NCBI RefSeq assembly: GCF_000332115.1
Contig: NC_020156.1
Span: 2,729,501 to 2,793,500 of the forward strand
From: Nonlabens dokdonensis DSW-6
GTDB taxonomy: Bacteria; Bacteroidota; Bacteroidia; Flavobacteriales; Flavobacteriaceae
DNA length: 64,000 nt
Reading direction: 5' to 3'
A program made the translations under genes and the position numbers. Shown here one piece after another: positions 35,807 through 45,541 of this stretch; positions within the stretch are counted from its first letter, which is position 1, and every line of letters begins with the position of its first letter. Under the pieces are notes generated by a model, which ran no database searches, had not been told where the DNA came from, and worked only from the letters and a program-made list of their open reading frames with translations.

Positions 35807-37909
35807 ATGAAGTTATTACCTGTTAAACCTATACTTGCTATTTGTTTGTTTTTGATTTTTACTCCAAATCTTATTGCTCAAAAAGTAGATTTCGTAAATG
35901 CGCCTCGTAATCCTATAGGTTTTAAAGCTCACAAAAAACATTTTAATCTAGAAGGAGATATTTTTACATCAGCTGGGAAGCTATTTCTTCCAGATGGCAA
36001 ACTAGTATATAATTATGGAACGCGTTATTATTATGAGAATGACCGTATAGTAGGTAATAATTATGAGGATACTTTTGAGTATGATGCTAAAGGTAACATC
36101 ATTAAATTTAAGTATAAGAACGGCAGTACAACCACCTATGGTTTCAATGAGAAAGATTTGCTGGTCTACGAGAAAAATACGTATGATGAAGAGAAAACAC
36201 ATACATACGACAGCAAGGACAGAATTATAAGTACAACAGTAAATAAGAATGGTGTCTTTTACCAAAAAAGAGAGTTTGCTTACAAAACTGATAACGGATT
36301 ACTAATTATCGATTTACAGTATACTGACGAAAATGGCTCGCCAGGATTCAAAGGAAGTTATGTTTATAAAAATGGTTACTTAGTAAAAGAAATTATTTCA
36401 TCTGGAACCTATGAGTATGCATATGAATTTGATAAAAAAGGGAATAAAATAGACTTCTTTGCAGCAGGAGATCCAGATGCTAAACATTATACTACTTACA
36501 ATCGATATTACAGTGATAAAAACAAGAATTATAAACTAGAATACGGTTACTATCAACCTGGAGGCAAAGGTGACAAGCTCAAGACTGCCTATATTGACGG
36601 TGTAAGAGCTACTGATCTCATTGTTTCAAAAGGTGTAAAGCCTAATGAAAAGATTATCTATGATCCTCTTAAATTGAATTATTATTCGGTAAGTAATGTT
36701 TTTGAAGATGATCATGATGTTTCTACTCGCATTGAAGTCAATAATATTCTTTCAACAAATGAAGAGTGCATGAGTTATGCCTACGATGGAAAATTTATCA
36801 ACTACGTTCATGGTAAGAACATGGTGAAGAGTCGAGAGTTTTCTTTTTTGGGACCACATATGATAGATTATAGAGTTGAAAAGAGTGTAGGGTTAACTTA
36901 TATTATAGATGATTACAAAAATCAGTCTAAGTCTGTTAAAAAGATGAGATTGCTTACTGATGATGAAGCTTCTATAGTTTATACCAGAGAATTAGAAAAG
37001 GATAATTTTTTTATCATTGTTAAAGGTGAGCATATTGATTACAAAAAGGCGCGGTTTGAATATTTAGAGAATGGAGATCCGGTAATTTTCATTAACGATG
37101 TTCCTTTATATATTTTAACTGGTTTTAAGAATGCAAAAAACTATGAGGTAAAGTTGGGGAAACCTTATGAAGGTGAGCTCGATAATCGTGTTACTAATGA
37201 AACAACTAAAACAGTAGAAACAACTTCTACAACTACAGATTACCAATGCGTAGAAGGTGATTGTAAAGAAGGTTGGGGAAGAGTAGTGGTTAATGATATC
37301 ATTACAGATGCTACATTTATCAATAGCGAGATGACAGGAGTCGCTTATATCACATATCCTAGTGATTCCTATTATCACGGAGAGTATGTGCAAAATAGAA
37401 GATCTGGTGTAGGAATCTATAAGTGGACTAATGGGAATCGATACATAGGTAAATGGAAAGATGGAAAACAGCACGGCTACGGATTTACTATGAATAAAGA
37501 GAATCAGATCACAAGTGCAGGATTATTTGAAAATGGCAAACTTCTAACTTCTTATTACGACGACTATAATAATGGAAAAAGTACTGGGAACTGTACAGGC
37601 AATTGTTTTGATGGATTTGGAATGTATTCCTATAACAATGGTGACAAGTATTGGGGATTTTTCAGTTCAGGAAAAAGAGCTCATATAGGAATATACTCCT
37701 GGAACAACGGTAGTATTTATACTGGTTCTTACATGGAGCAAGGCAAAAGAACAGGCTATGGAATGTACTCCTATGTAGATGGTTCGATTTTCAAGGGAAT
37801 GTTTATTGACGATAGGATTGATGGACTTGGAGTTATGCAGTACAAAAAGACTGGAAATGTAGTTCAAGGCGTATTTAATAATAAAGGAGCAAAGGTTAGG
37901 GATTATTGA
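35807..37909 (+). CDS. Secreted protein with YD-like and MORN repeats
   Basis: 700 residues with signal peptide MKLLPVKPILAICLFLIFTPNLIAQ. The N-terminal half has short YD/RHS-like beta units (TFEYDAKGNIIKFKYKNG, THTYDSKDRIISTTVNKNG). The C-terminal 200 residues hold MORN repeats (YHGEYVQNRRSGVGIYKW, YIGKWKDGKQHGYGF, YTGSYMEQGKRTGYGMYSY, FKGMFIDDRIDGLGV). A Thr-rich linker (TNETTKTVETTSTTT) and CVEGDCKEGWG separate the halves. MORN repeats often bind lipids or proteins. Probably periplasmic or surface-located; the role is unknown. Confidence 0.87.
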   Translation: MKLLPVKPILAICLFLIFTPNLIAQKVDFVNAPRNPIGFKAHKKHFNLEGDIFTSAGKLFLPDGKLVYNYGTRYYYENDRIVGNNYEDTFEYDAKGNIIKFKYKNGSTTTYGFNEKDLLVYEKNTYDEEKTHTYDSKDRIISTTVNKNGVFYQKREFAYKTDNGLLIIDLQYTDENGSPGFKGSYVYKNGYLVKEIISSGTYEYAYEFDKKGNKIDFFAAGDPDAKHYTTYNRYYSDKNKNYKLEYGYYQPGGKGDKLKTAYIDGVRATDLIVSKGVKPNEKIIYDPLKLNYYSVSNVFEDDHDVSTRIEVNNILSTNEECMSYAYDGKFINYVHGKNMVKSREFSFLGPHMIDYRVEKSVGLTYIIDDYKNQSKSVKKMRLLTDDEASIVYTRELEKDNFFIIVKGEHIDYKKARFEYLENGDPVIFINDVPLYILTGFKNAKNYEVKLGKPYEGELDNRVTNETTKTVETTSTTTDYQCVEGDCKEGWGRVVVNDIITDATFINSEMTGVAYITYPSDSYYHGEYVQNRRSGVGIYKWTNGNRYIGKWKDGKQHGYGFTMNKENQITSAGLFENGKLLTSYYDDYNNGKSTGNCTGNCFDGFGMYSYNNGDKYWGFFSSGKRAHIGIYSWNNGSIYTGSYMEQGKRTGYGMYSYVDGSIFKGMFIDDRIDGLGVMQYKKTGNVVQGVFNNKGAKVRDY

Positions 37910-38147
37910 ATGAACTTACAAAGCTTCGCGTACTAATTCGAAAAAGTAAGTATGAAGATTGTCATTCATCGATAATTTATCTAAGGTTAAATTTTTGTAC
38001 TCAACTGTATATTATATACTTACTGTAGATATAGTTTAGATGTAAGAATTTTACCAAAATTATTTTATTTTAATTTCTAATTAAAGTTCACAAATAGTAG
38101 CTTAGGGAAGTTTAGTGATAATTACTATAATTAAACTAAGAAACTAT

Positions 38148-40364
38148 ATGTCAAAAAAGCATACTGTATTTTACTGTCTATTCCTATTTATTCTCTTTAC
38201 AGGTTTTGCTCAACAGGATGTTGAAGTTTATCATAAAGAGAATTTAAATTACGACGAAAAGCAATTGGATTCTGTCTCTTATGTTTTAATGGAATACTAC
38301 AATAAAGGGACCTTTGAAAAAATATTAGAGCAATCTCCAGCGCTTATTCAAAATGCCATAAAAATTGATGCCTATCAGTTAGAGCTGCGATTCCGTAATA
38401 TTTTAGGAAGTACTTTCATTAAACTAGATGATATTGAGAATGCAAACATTTTCTTCAATCATGCCTTACAAACTGCTAAGAAAAAGAAGGACTCGATAGG
38501 AGTCATGATGATGTACATCAGTCTTGGTAACACGCACTTTAAAGATGACAAAGAAAAAGCCTTAGCTTATTTTAATAAAGGTTTAGACTTTGGTTATAAT
38601 GGAGACCGCAGTGAAGATGGGAAATTTATTATTCATCACAATCTTGCCGAATTATATATTAAAAAGAAGAACCTCGCAAAAGCAAAATATCATTTAAGTA
38701 AAATTGTTGATAAAATAGATCAGCAAGAACCTGCTGTAAGGCGCAAAGGTTATGCAGGCACCACAAATTTCATCAAAGCAAGCATTCACTTAATGGAAAA
38801 TCAACCAGCACTTGCTATTGAGGATGCTTTACTGGCTCTAAAGACCAAAGATGATTATGATGAAACGTATCTTTTAGAAACTTATATGGTTCTTATGGAG
38901 AGTTATGAAAAACTGGAAGATTTTAAAAATGTTGTTTTTTATAATAAACTATACGATAGCTTGAGAGCTGTTCAATATGAAAAAGATAAAATCGAGCAGC
39001 AGCAAATTGCAAAGGTAGATTTGCATTTTGATAACATTGAAAAAGAACTGAGAGCTTCAGAATTAGAAAATGATCTTATCAATCAAAAAGCCACCGAAAG
39101 TAACTTGTACTTAATTTTTTCTATAGTAGTAGGTTTATTATTGTTTTTGATCTTGATGCTATTATTAAAAGAAAAAACTAAACGAGATAAGCTACTCAAA
39201 ATACTTACTCAAAAAAATGCAGAGTATTTAAAGGCAAAAGAAAAATCTGAAGAACTAGCTAGAAGCAATACTAAGTTTCTATCTACTATAAGTCATGAAT
39301 TGAGAACGCCGCTTTATGGTATAATTGGCCTATCATCTTTATTTTTAAAAGAACCCAAGCTGCGACCATTTGAAAATGATTTTAAATCCTTGAAATTTTC
39401 AGCAGATTATCTTTTGGCATTAGTAAATGATGTTTTGCACATCAATAAATTTAACTCTAAGAAAGGTCAGGAATTACAAGAAGTCCATTTTAACCTTTCT
39501 ACACTTTTATTTAATATAAAAAGTTCCTTTGATTTCCTTAATGAGAAACATAATAATGACGTTGAGTTAATAATAGATCCCAAAATTCCTGAAATCCTTT
39601 ACGGCGATCAAACTAAAATTTCTCAAGTTTTAATGAATTTGATGAGTAACGCGAGCAAGTTTACTGAAGATGGATCAGTGAAACTTGAGGTTATATTTAA
39701 TGAAAAAAAGGACGACCACTACCACTTGCTATTTAGAATTCAAGACACAGGAAGAGGCATCCAACTCGATCAACAAAAAGCAATTTTTGAGGAATTCACC
39801 CAAGTAAAAGATGTCAATGATTTAGAACATCACGGGACAGGATTGGGAATCCCAATAGTCAATAAAATACTATTTATTCTAGGAAGTACGCTTGAGCTTG
39901 ATAGCACTTATAAAGTAGGCAGTACCTTTTCATTTCAATTATCTTTAAAAGAAGGAGAAGCTGAAAATATAACACAAGAGGTTGCTTCAAAAAACATAAA
40001 GTCATTAGCAGGAAAAAGAGTCTTAACAGTGGACGATAATAAAATTAACCAACTCGTCACTCAAAAAGTATTAGATCAAATAGGCATGCTACATTCAACC
40101 GCGAGTGATGGTTTAGAAGCAATAAAAATGGCAAAATCTAGTGACTTTGATTTTATTCTCATGGACATTAATATGCCAGTCATGAATGGAATAATTGCTA
40201 CCCAAGAAATAAGAAAATTTAATCAAAATACCCCTATTATAGCTTTAACGGCAACTATTTTTAATAATCCAGAGGAAGAAATTTATTGTTATGGATTTAA
40301 CTCTATCATCGTAAAACCCTATCGTACAGCTCACTTAGTAGAAGCTTTTCTAAAAGAGCTATAA
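38148..40364 (+). CDS. Hybrid sensor histidine kinase with TPR-like N-terminus
   Basis: 738 residues from the ATG at 38148, chosen because MSKKHTVFYCLFLFILFTGFAQQ is a good signal peptide; an ATG 33 bases upstream adds an unlikely leader. Periplasmic TPR-type helices at about 30-290, a membrane helix about 312-335, a coiled linker, HisKA with H383 in ISHELRTP, HATPase (LMNLMSNASKF, DTGRGI, HGTGLGIPI) and a C-terminal receiver with D673 in LMDINMP. This is a typical Bacteroidota layout. No Hpt domain is attached; a lone Hpt protein is encoded at 45033-45383. The cognate output regulator is not adjacent. Confidence 0.93.
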   Translation: MSKKHTVFYCLFLFILFTGFAQQDVEVYHKENLNYDEKQLDSVSYVLMEYYNKGTFEKILEQSPALIQNAIKIDAYQLELRFRNILGSTFIKLDDIENANIFFNHALQTAKKKKDSIGVMMMYISLGNTHFKDDKEKALAYFNKGLDFGYNGDRSEDGKFIIHHNLAELYIKKKNLAKAKYHLSKIVDKIDQQEPAVRRKGYAGTTNFIKASIHLMENQPALAIEDALLALKTKDDYDETYLLETYMVLMESYEKLEDFKNVVFYNKLYDSLRAVQYEKDKIEQQQIAKVDLHFDNIEKELRASELENDLINQKATESNLYLIFSIVVGLLLFLILMLLLKEKTKRDKLLKILTQKNAEYLKAKEKSEELARSNTKFLSTISHELRTPLYGIIGLSSLFLKEPKLRPFENDFKSLKFSADYLLALVNDVLHINKFNSKKGQELQEVHFNLSTLLFNIKSSFDFLNEKHNNDVELIIDPKIPEILYGDQTKISQVLMNLMSNASKFTEDGSVKLEVIFNEKKDDHYHLLFRIQDTGRGIQLDQQKAIFEEFTQVKDVNDLEHHGTGLGIPIVNKILFILGSTLELDSTYKVGSTFSFQLSLKEGEAENITQEVASKNIKSLAGKRVLTVDDNKINQLVTQKVLDQIGMLHSTASDGLEAIKMAKSSDFDFILMDINMPVMNGIIATQEIRKFNQNTPIIALTATIFNNPEEEIYCYGFNSIIVKPYRTAHLVEAFLKEL

Positions 40365-40394
40365 TTGCTTGATAGGTATTTAATCACATAATTT

Positions 40395-41234
40395 TTAATT
40401 AGTGCTTTGTTGAGTTACCGTCGTTTCTGTCTTATTGTTAAAAATATTTACCCCAACACCAAGACCTAACCACAATTTACCGTTGTTTTCCCACTGAAAA
40501 TTTTTCTGATTATTAATATGATCCCAGCCGCCATAAATACCTATTTGTATATCACGGTGCGAGACCATAAAACCAGTGAGTATGGAAAGAGTTCTTACAT
40601 CCTGGGCTTGAATGGTTTCTGTACCATTTAGGTAGTTGGTATTAGATTCATTTAAGTTAACTGAACCTAAACCAGCTCCTATTTGCAGGTTTAAATGAGT
40701 GTTTTTATAACTATACACTCTAACATTTGCAGTACTATTAAAATTGAATTCTGTATCAAATGCAACATTATCACCAGTTATTCTCGCTTTAAACGGCAAA
40801 GTAATAATCCCTATAGAAATGCGATCTGGAATGGTAGCGTATTTGTACAAACGAGCAAATTTTTTAAAATCATCGAGATTCACCGTATAAACTTTATTAT
40901 TATATTGATTTCTTATTTGTTGATTTACTATGTCGCTTTGTTTAGAAGATAAAAAGTTCTTCTTGTCTTTAAAATTGATTGCTAGTAATTCTACAGTGTT
41001 AGCGGTGGTGTCTATCTCAACAACATGAAATAAATAGCCTTGTTGAAGTATTGTAACATCATTTGAAGCGTCGGTTTGTGCTGTAAGTCTCATAACTGTT
41101 GCCCCAGTTTTAACTTTTAATGGTGCAATAAGTTTGACTATGTCACCTACTTCAATGGTGCTTACTTTTTGTGCTCGACTATAATTGGTATTGAGAATCA
41201 AAACAAGGCAAGTAATAGAAAATAGAGTTTTCAT
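40395..41234 (-). CDS. Exported hypothetical protein, probable beta-barrel
   Basis: 279 residues with signal peptide MKTLFSITCLVLILNTNYSRAQ. An N-terminal SH3-like part (VGDIVKLIAPLKVKTGATVMRLTA) is followed by alternating strands that end in G-rich outer-membrane-like segments (LQIGAGLGSVNLNES, IQIGIYGGWDHI, LWLGLGVGVNIF). It converges with the hybrid kinase gene, 30 bp apart. Not recognised as a named family. Confidence 0.8.
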   Translation of the reverse strand: MKTLFSITCLVLILNTNYSRAQKVSTIEVGDIVKLIAPLKVKTGATVMRLTAQTDASNDVTILQQGYLFHVVEIDTTANTVELLAINFKDKKNFLSSKQSDIVNQQIRNQYNNKVYTVNLDDFKKFARLYKYATIPDRISIGIITLPFKARITGDNVAFDTEFNFNSTANVRVYSYKNTHLNLQIGAGLGSVNLNESNTNYLNGTETIQAQDVRTLSILTGFMVSHRDIQIGIYGGWDHINNQKNFQWENNGKLWLGLGVGVNIFNNKTETTVTQQSTN

Positions 41235-41342
41235 AAATGTTTAGTTTGGCTAAAGTTAGCTTAAAAATTAAATCGATGGCATACCCTTTAAATAGTATTT
41301 GAAAGAATGAAATTGAAATATTTCCATGATAACTGTTTTAGT

Positions 41343-41362
41343 ACCGCTTTCGCGAAAGCGGA
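41343..41362. repeat. Palindromic repeat, near-perfect copy
   Basis: ACCGCTTTCGCGAAAGCGGA between two divergent genes (exported protein and lipoprotein). Confidence 0.92.
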
Positions 41363-41467
41363 TTCCTAACCATTTGTAAACTATTTTCATAAGCAGAGCG
41401 ATAGAATACGGCATTTGTCCTATGGTAAACTTATACTTATAGAACCATTTTTGTAAAAATTTAATAG

Positions 41468-42661
41468 ATGAAAAAATTAGGATATTTTATAATAATAGTT
41501 ATAATAGCTAGTTGCACTAGTGAAACGCCAATGGACGAGGAGAACAACGGTCAAAATGGAGATGATAATGATAATCAAGATATGATAAGTGTCATGGATA
41601 GAACTGATGAGATATGGAATGTAGTTAACAATGATCAAATCCAGCCAGTTGCCACCACCCATCAATCAAATGTATCTAATGCAGGCTTTTATTTAAACAA
41701 ACAATATCATATCAGTAATATCTTTACAGGTTTTCAAGCAAGCTCTGAATTTTGTGAGTATAATGAAGGTCAGTGGTCTAATTGTACTCCTGCGCAAAAT
41801 TATATTTATAATATAAATGAAACAGGAGTATTAGGTTTTTACTGTGAAGACGCTAATGCTAATCATGGCACTCCAGCAGAAATTTTTACCAGAGAATATA
41901 ATAGTAACACAATGCAATTTGATGACTATACTCAAACAGGTATAGGAGTTAATTTTCTCGATGCTAAAATTCTTAATGTTAATAGTGTCTATCATGCCAT
42001 AGTGATGAAATGGGAGTCTAACCGTCCATTCGTTGTGTATGAATGGAATAGTACAAGTAAAACGTGGACATTAGAAAATGAGTTTGAATTGCCATTGATG
42101 CTAGGGGCAAAGTTTGATGCGGTAGCTGGTAATGATGGAAATATCATTTTCTCAGGACAAGAATTTAATACATGGAATCGTGTTGCCTACTCGTACGATG
42201 GAACGAACATCAGCGAGTTTTATAGAGAAAATAATTACAGAGTAAATTCATTAAAAGCGATTTGGAAGATTTTACCAATGCAACAAGATTATTATTTGAT
42301 TAGTTCTAATGGCTTGAAATCTATCAATACTAATGAGGTTATAATAAATGGATCGATTTTAGAGGCAAACATTCACTCTGAAATGTTAATTGTTTTAAAT
42401 GGGTTTATAGGAAATCTTGATACACAGAGTGTAAACGGAGTTTCTGTTTATGATCCTCAACAAAATTCGATTACAAATTTTGGTACAGAAAACAACGGTT
42501 CAGATTTAGATAGTAGATTTAGCGGTCCACAGAACCCTGTGAATTGGTTTTTTTATATAAAAAATAATACACTTAACATGATAGCAAACGTAAATCAAGG
42601 TGTAGGAGGAGCTACTGGTAACATCTCTACCGATTCTTATCATTATACAATTAACTACTAA
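41468..42661 (+). CDS. Hypothetical lipoprotein, 397 aa
   Basis: Lipoprotein signal MKKLGYFIIIVIIASCTSE with lipobox IASC, so it is probably anchored in the outer membrane. An acidic, Asn-rich spacer (MDEENNGQNGDDNDNQ) follows. The body has repeated strands with Trp and Asn (YNEGQWSNCTP, FVVYEWNSTSKTWTLENEFELP, VAYSYDGTNISEFY), suggestive of a beta-propeller or Kelch-like fold. It has no recognised enzyme motif and stands alone. Confidence 0.82.
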   Translation: MKKLGYFIIIVIIASCTSETPMDEENNGQNGDDNDNQDMISVMDRTDEIWNVVNNDQIQPVATTHQSNVSNAGFYLNKQYHISNIFTGFQASSEFCEYNEGQWSNCTPAQNYIYNINETGVLGFYCEDANANHGTPAEIFTREYNSNTMQFDDYTQTGIGVNFLDAKILNVNSVYHAIVMKWESNRPFVVYEWNSTSKTWTLENEFELPLMLGAKFDAVAGNDGNIIFSGQEFNTWNRVAYSYDGTNISEFYRENNYRVNSLKAIWKILPMQQDYYLISSNGLKSINTNEVIINGSILEANIHSEMLIVLNGFIGNLDTQSVNGVSVYDPQQNSITNFGTENNGSDLDSRFSGPQNPVNWFFYIKNNTLNMIANVNQGVGGATGNISTDSYHYTINY

Positions 42662-43060
42662 TATATACACGATAGCTTAATTTACATGAAGAAGTGAAGC
42701 TTTTAAACTAAAATTATGACGTTTCATCTGTAAAAGACGATTTTTGCCGTGCATTTAACTTTAGTTACTTATTCATAGTGTTAATTTGTGGAGCCGAATG
42801 TATTCTCAAAAATGCTTTCAAATTTAGTTTCCCCTAATTAAGCACTTCATTTCAATGCAAGTTTTATTCATCGTTTTTATATTTTCTCTAATAGGATTAA
42901 TACTATACACGATTCAGATGATTAAAAAAGTGCAAAAAATGCGTTCTTCAGGATCTACTTCATTTAAAGACAAATGTTATTATAAATATTATTTGAAATA
43001 TTTCATCAATAATATGCCAAATTGATTTTGTCTAATACCACTAAATAATCATTTAGTGAA
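42662..43060. other. 399-bp intergenic region
   Basis: It contains one possible small membrane protein gene (42855-43025). Otherwise it is AT-rich with no hairpin or repeat family that I could recognise. Confidence 0.6.
42855..43025 (+). CDS. Possible small membrane protein, 56 aa
   Basis: Short frame from the ATG at 42855 to the TGA at 43023. The first 21 residues are a good membrane helix (MQVLFIVFIFSLIGLILYTI), followed by a basic stretch (KKVQKMR) and an aromatic tail (CYYKYYLKYF), fitting a single-pass protein with a cytoplasmic tail. No -7 box or homology could be judged by eye, so it could be chance. It converges with mnmE. Confidence 0.4.
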   Translation: MQVLFIVFIFSLIGLILYTIQMIKKVQKMRSSGSTSFKDKCYYKYYLKYFINNMPN

Positions 43061-44497
43061 TTACTTCCCGATACAAAACTGACTAAAAATATTTCCTAAC
43101 AACTCATCATTTGTAATCTCACCAGTAATGATACCTAAAGACTCTGCAGTGGCACGTATGTCGATGGCTAGAAATTCACTTGAAACCTCGTTTTCTATTC
43201 CGGTTTGCACCTCAATTAAAGAACTGTAAGCGTTTTGTAGAGCATCGTAGTGTCTAGCATTGCTGACTATAGAATCATCTTGAGATAACGCGCCGCTATT
43301 AAAACTCGCTACTAATGCCGTTTTTAATTCTTCCACACCAGCATGAGATTTGGCGCTCAGTGAGATAAGAATAGTCTCTGGTGATTTTTTGTTAATTTGC
43401 TTAGTAATTTCGGCATGCTCCAGGCCTGTGATTTGATCAATTTTATTGAGTACAACAACAAGCGGTTTATCTGGAAATTTTTCTCGCATTATTTGAATGC
43501 GCATCAAACAATGTATGATACGTGGTGAAGTATTGAGATGTGTGGCGTCCAGTAAGTATAAAACTAGTTTAGATTGTTCAGCTTTTGCATAGGAGCGTTG
43601 TATTCCCATGCCTTCAATTGTATCAGTCGTATCTCTTAAACCAGCGGTATCTATCAGCCTAAAACGTACACCTTCTATATTGATTTCATCTTCAATAGAA
43701 TCACGTGTCGTTCCTGCAATGTCGCTTACAATTGCTTTTTCTTCATTGAGTAAAGCGTTAAGCAAGGTAGACTTACCTACATTAGGCTCGCCCACTATAG
43801 CAATAGGAATCCCAGTTTTGAGTACATTTCCTAAGGCAAAAGAATCAATTAATTTTCTTAACGTTTGCTGACTTTCGTTTAGCAATTTTTTCAAATCATC
43901 ACGATTTGCAAATGCGACATCTTCCTCGCTAAAATCTAATTCTAACTCTATCAAACTTGCAAAGTTGAGCAATTGTGATCTTAATTCTTTAAGCTCGTTA
44001 GAAAAGCCTCCGCGCATTTGTTGTATCGCAATCTGGTGGGCCGTTTCACTTTCGCTCGCGATTAAATCAGCAACCGCTTCGGCTTGTGACAGGTCCATTT
44101 TTGCATTTAAAAACGCTTGCAAGGTAAACTCGCCAGCTTGTGCCATGCGCGCTCCTTTTTTTAAACACAAGGAAATTATTTCTTGCTGTATATAGATGGA
44201 TCCGTGGCAGGAAATTTCTACCACATCTTCTCCGGTGTAAGAGCGAGGTGAGACAAATTTGGTAAGTAAAACTTCATCTATAACTCGGTCGTCGTCTTTG
44301 ATGTGTCCTAACGTGACTGTATTTGCACCTAATTTGGAATAGGTTTTTTGAGATGGTTGTGATTCCGCTTTCGCGAAAGCGGGAACAAAAATAGCACCTG
44401 CAATCACGTGAGCCTCAGGTCCAGAAAGCCTTACCACCGCAATAGCACCAGAACCAGCTGGTGTAGCGAGGGCAACAATGGTATCATTTTTATACAT
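43061..44497 (-). CDS. mnmE: tRNA uridine-5-carboxymethylaminomethyl GTPase MnmE
   Basis: 478-residue GTPase that, with MnmG, modifies the wobble uridine of certain tRNAs. N-terminal formyl-THF-binding domain (NDTIVALATPAGSGAIAVVRLSG), helical domain, inserted G domain with GEPNVGKSTLLNAL, DTAGLRDT and NKID, and the C-terminal CIGK with the conserved cysteine. A palindromic repeat (44363-44386) is read in frame as PAFAKAES in a surface loop of the N-terminal domain, making that loop longer than usual. A TACCTTTG box ends 4 bases before the ATG. Confidence 0.97.
   Translation of the reverse strand: MYKNDTIVALATPAGSGAIAVVRLSGPEAHVIAGAIFVPAFAKAESQPSQKTYSKLGANTVTLGHIKDDDRVIDEVLLTKFVSPRSYTGEDVVEISCHGSIYIQQEIISLCLKKGARMAQAGEFTLQAFLNAKMDLSQAEAVADLIASESETAHQIAIQQMRGGFSNELKELRSQLLNFASLIELELDFSEEDVAFANRDDLKKLLNESQQTLRKLIDSFALGNVLKTGIPIAIVGEPNVGKSTLLNALLNEEKAIVSDIAGTTRDSIEDEINIEGVRFRLIDTAGLRDTTDTIEGMGIQRSYAKAEQSKLVLYLLDATHLNTSPRIIHCLMRIQIMREKFPDKPLVVVLNKIDQITGLEHAEITKQINKKSPETILISLSAKSHAGVEELKTALVASFNSGALSQDDSIVSNARHYDALQNAYSSLIEVQTGIENEVSSEFLAIDIRATAESLGIITGEITNDELLGNIFSQFCIGK
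44363..44386. repeat. Palindromic repeat inside mnmE
   Basis: Complete copy (TTCCGCTTTCGCGAAAGCGG plus GAAC) read in frame as PAFAKAES at about residues 38-45 of MnmE. Confidence 0.93.
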
Positions 44498-44501
44498 AAC
44501 A

Positions 44502-44509
44502 CAAAGGTA
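44502..44509 (-). promoter_or_regulatory. TAnnTTTG -7 box for mnmE
   Basis: TACCTTTG on the minus strand, 4 bases before the start codon; implies a leaderless transcript. Confidence 0.5.
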
Positions 44510-44595
44510 AATAGAAGCAATCGTTTCTAAGTAAGGAATCTGAACTTTAGCTTTAATAATATATGTATTTAATCCAGATTATTGAGAACAAAAGT

Positions 44596-44603
44596 TAATT
44601 TTG
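44596..44603 (+). promoter_or_regulatory. TAnnTTTG -7 box for the DUF4268 gene
   Basis: TAATTTTG on the plus strand, 4 bases before the ATG at 44608; also suggests a leaderless transcript. Confidence 0.5.
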
Positions 44604-44607
44604 CCAT

Positions 44608-45036
44608 ATGTATTCTAAGCAAGAAGCAAAACAGATCAGACAACAATTCTGGACCATGTTCGGTAAACGATATGATCGTAAATGGATGTTATACGATACA
44701 AAACTAAAGGATGTAGTCCTCAAATTTTCTTTTGAAGATAGGCGTGCGTTAGTCTCTATAGATATTACTCATGAAGATGCCATTTTTAGAGCTTATTATT
44801 ATGAAAAGCTGCTTAGCCTTAAAAGTATCCTACTTGAAGAAGTTAATAACGAACTCATCTTTGAAGAAAATTACCAATTAGAATCTGGCAAAATTATATC
44901 TAGAGTATTTGTTATGCTTGAAGGTGTAAAAATCAAAAAACAAACTGACTGGCCAGATGTTTACGAATTTTATTACGAGAATATGAGTAAACTAGAAGCC
45001 TTTTTTATTGAATATAAGGACTTTATAGAGGCTTAA
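44608..45036 (+). CDS. DUF4268 domain protein
   Basis: 142-residue soluble protein that starts MYSKQEAKQIRQQFWTMFGKRY, the usual opening of DUF4268 proteins in Flavobacteriia, followed by WMLYDTKLKDVVLKFSFEDRRALVSIDI. The domain is also found in some restriction-related proteins, and its activity is unknown. Here it is a single-domain gene divergent from mnmE. Its stop overlaps by 4 bases the stop of the convergent Hpt gene. Confidence 0.88.
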   Translation: MYSKQEAKQIRQQFWTMFGKRYDRKWMLYDTKLKDVVLKFSFEDRRALVSIDITHEDAIFRAYYYEKLLSLKSILLEEVNNELIFEENYQLESGKIISRVFVMLEGVKIKKQTDWPDVYEFYYENMSKLEAFFIEYKDFIEA

Positions 45037-45383
45037 AGCTGCTCTTTAGTATAAGCGACTTGATTGTTAACGTGCTCATATTTTTCATTGAACTCAGATA
45101 ATAATTCAGGGATCATCTCTGTATTTTCATTGTTTTTTGCACTGTCTTCAATCTTTTGTAAGATACTTGCCATGTCATTAATTCCTAAAGTACGGTAACT
45201 AGATTTTACTTTATGAGCTTGCAATCCTGCTGCGTGGTAGTCACCATTTTTAATGTTTTGGTGAAGCAATAAATAGTCTTGCGGCACTTCTACTAGAAAC
45301 ATATCTAGTATAGAACCCAGAATAGCTGCGTCGTTATCAAATGATTCTCTCAAATCTGTTAAGGGTAATGTAGAAATAGTCAT
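45033..45383 (-). CDS. Stand-alone Hpt phosphotransfer protein
   Basis: 116 residues forming a four-helix bundle of Hpt type with the phosphoacceptor H57 in LQAHKVKSSYRTLG. Nothing else is attached, so it should act as a phosphate shuttle between a hybrid kinase receiver and a response regulator. The hybrid kinase at 38148-40364 has a C-terminal receiver but no Hpt, which makes the two possible partners; this is inference only. Confidence 0.9.
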   Translation of the reverse strand: MTISTLPLTDLRESFDNDAAILGSILDMFLVEVPQDYLLLHQNIKNGDYHAAGLQAHKVKSSYRTLGINDMASILQKIEDSAKNNENTEMIPELLSEFNEKYEHVNNQVAYTKEQL

Positions 45384-45541
45384 TTAGGGATGCTTTTTTA
45401 TACGTTGCAAAATTACGTATTGTCTTCTAAATTAAAGGACTAAATTCTTTAAAACATCTATTTAGACCCTGAAAAATACCGTTTATCGATAAATTTAGTT
45501 TTAAATATAGTAAGATATCATATCTTAAGTGAATGACTCGC

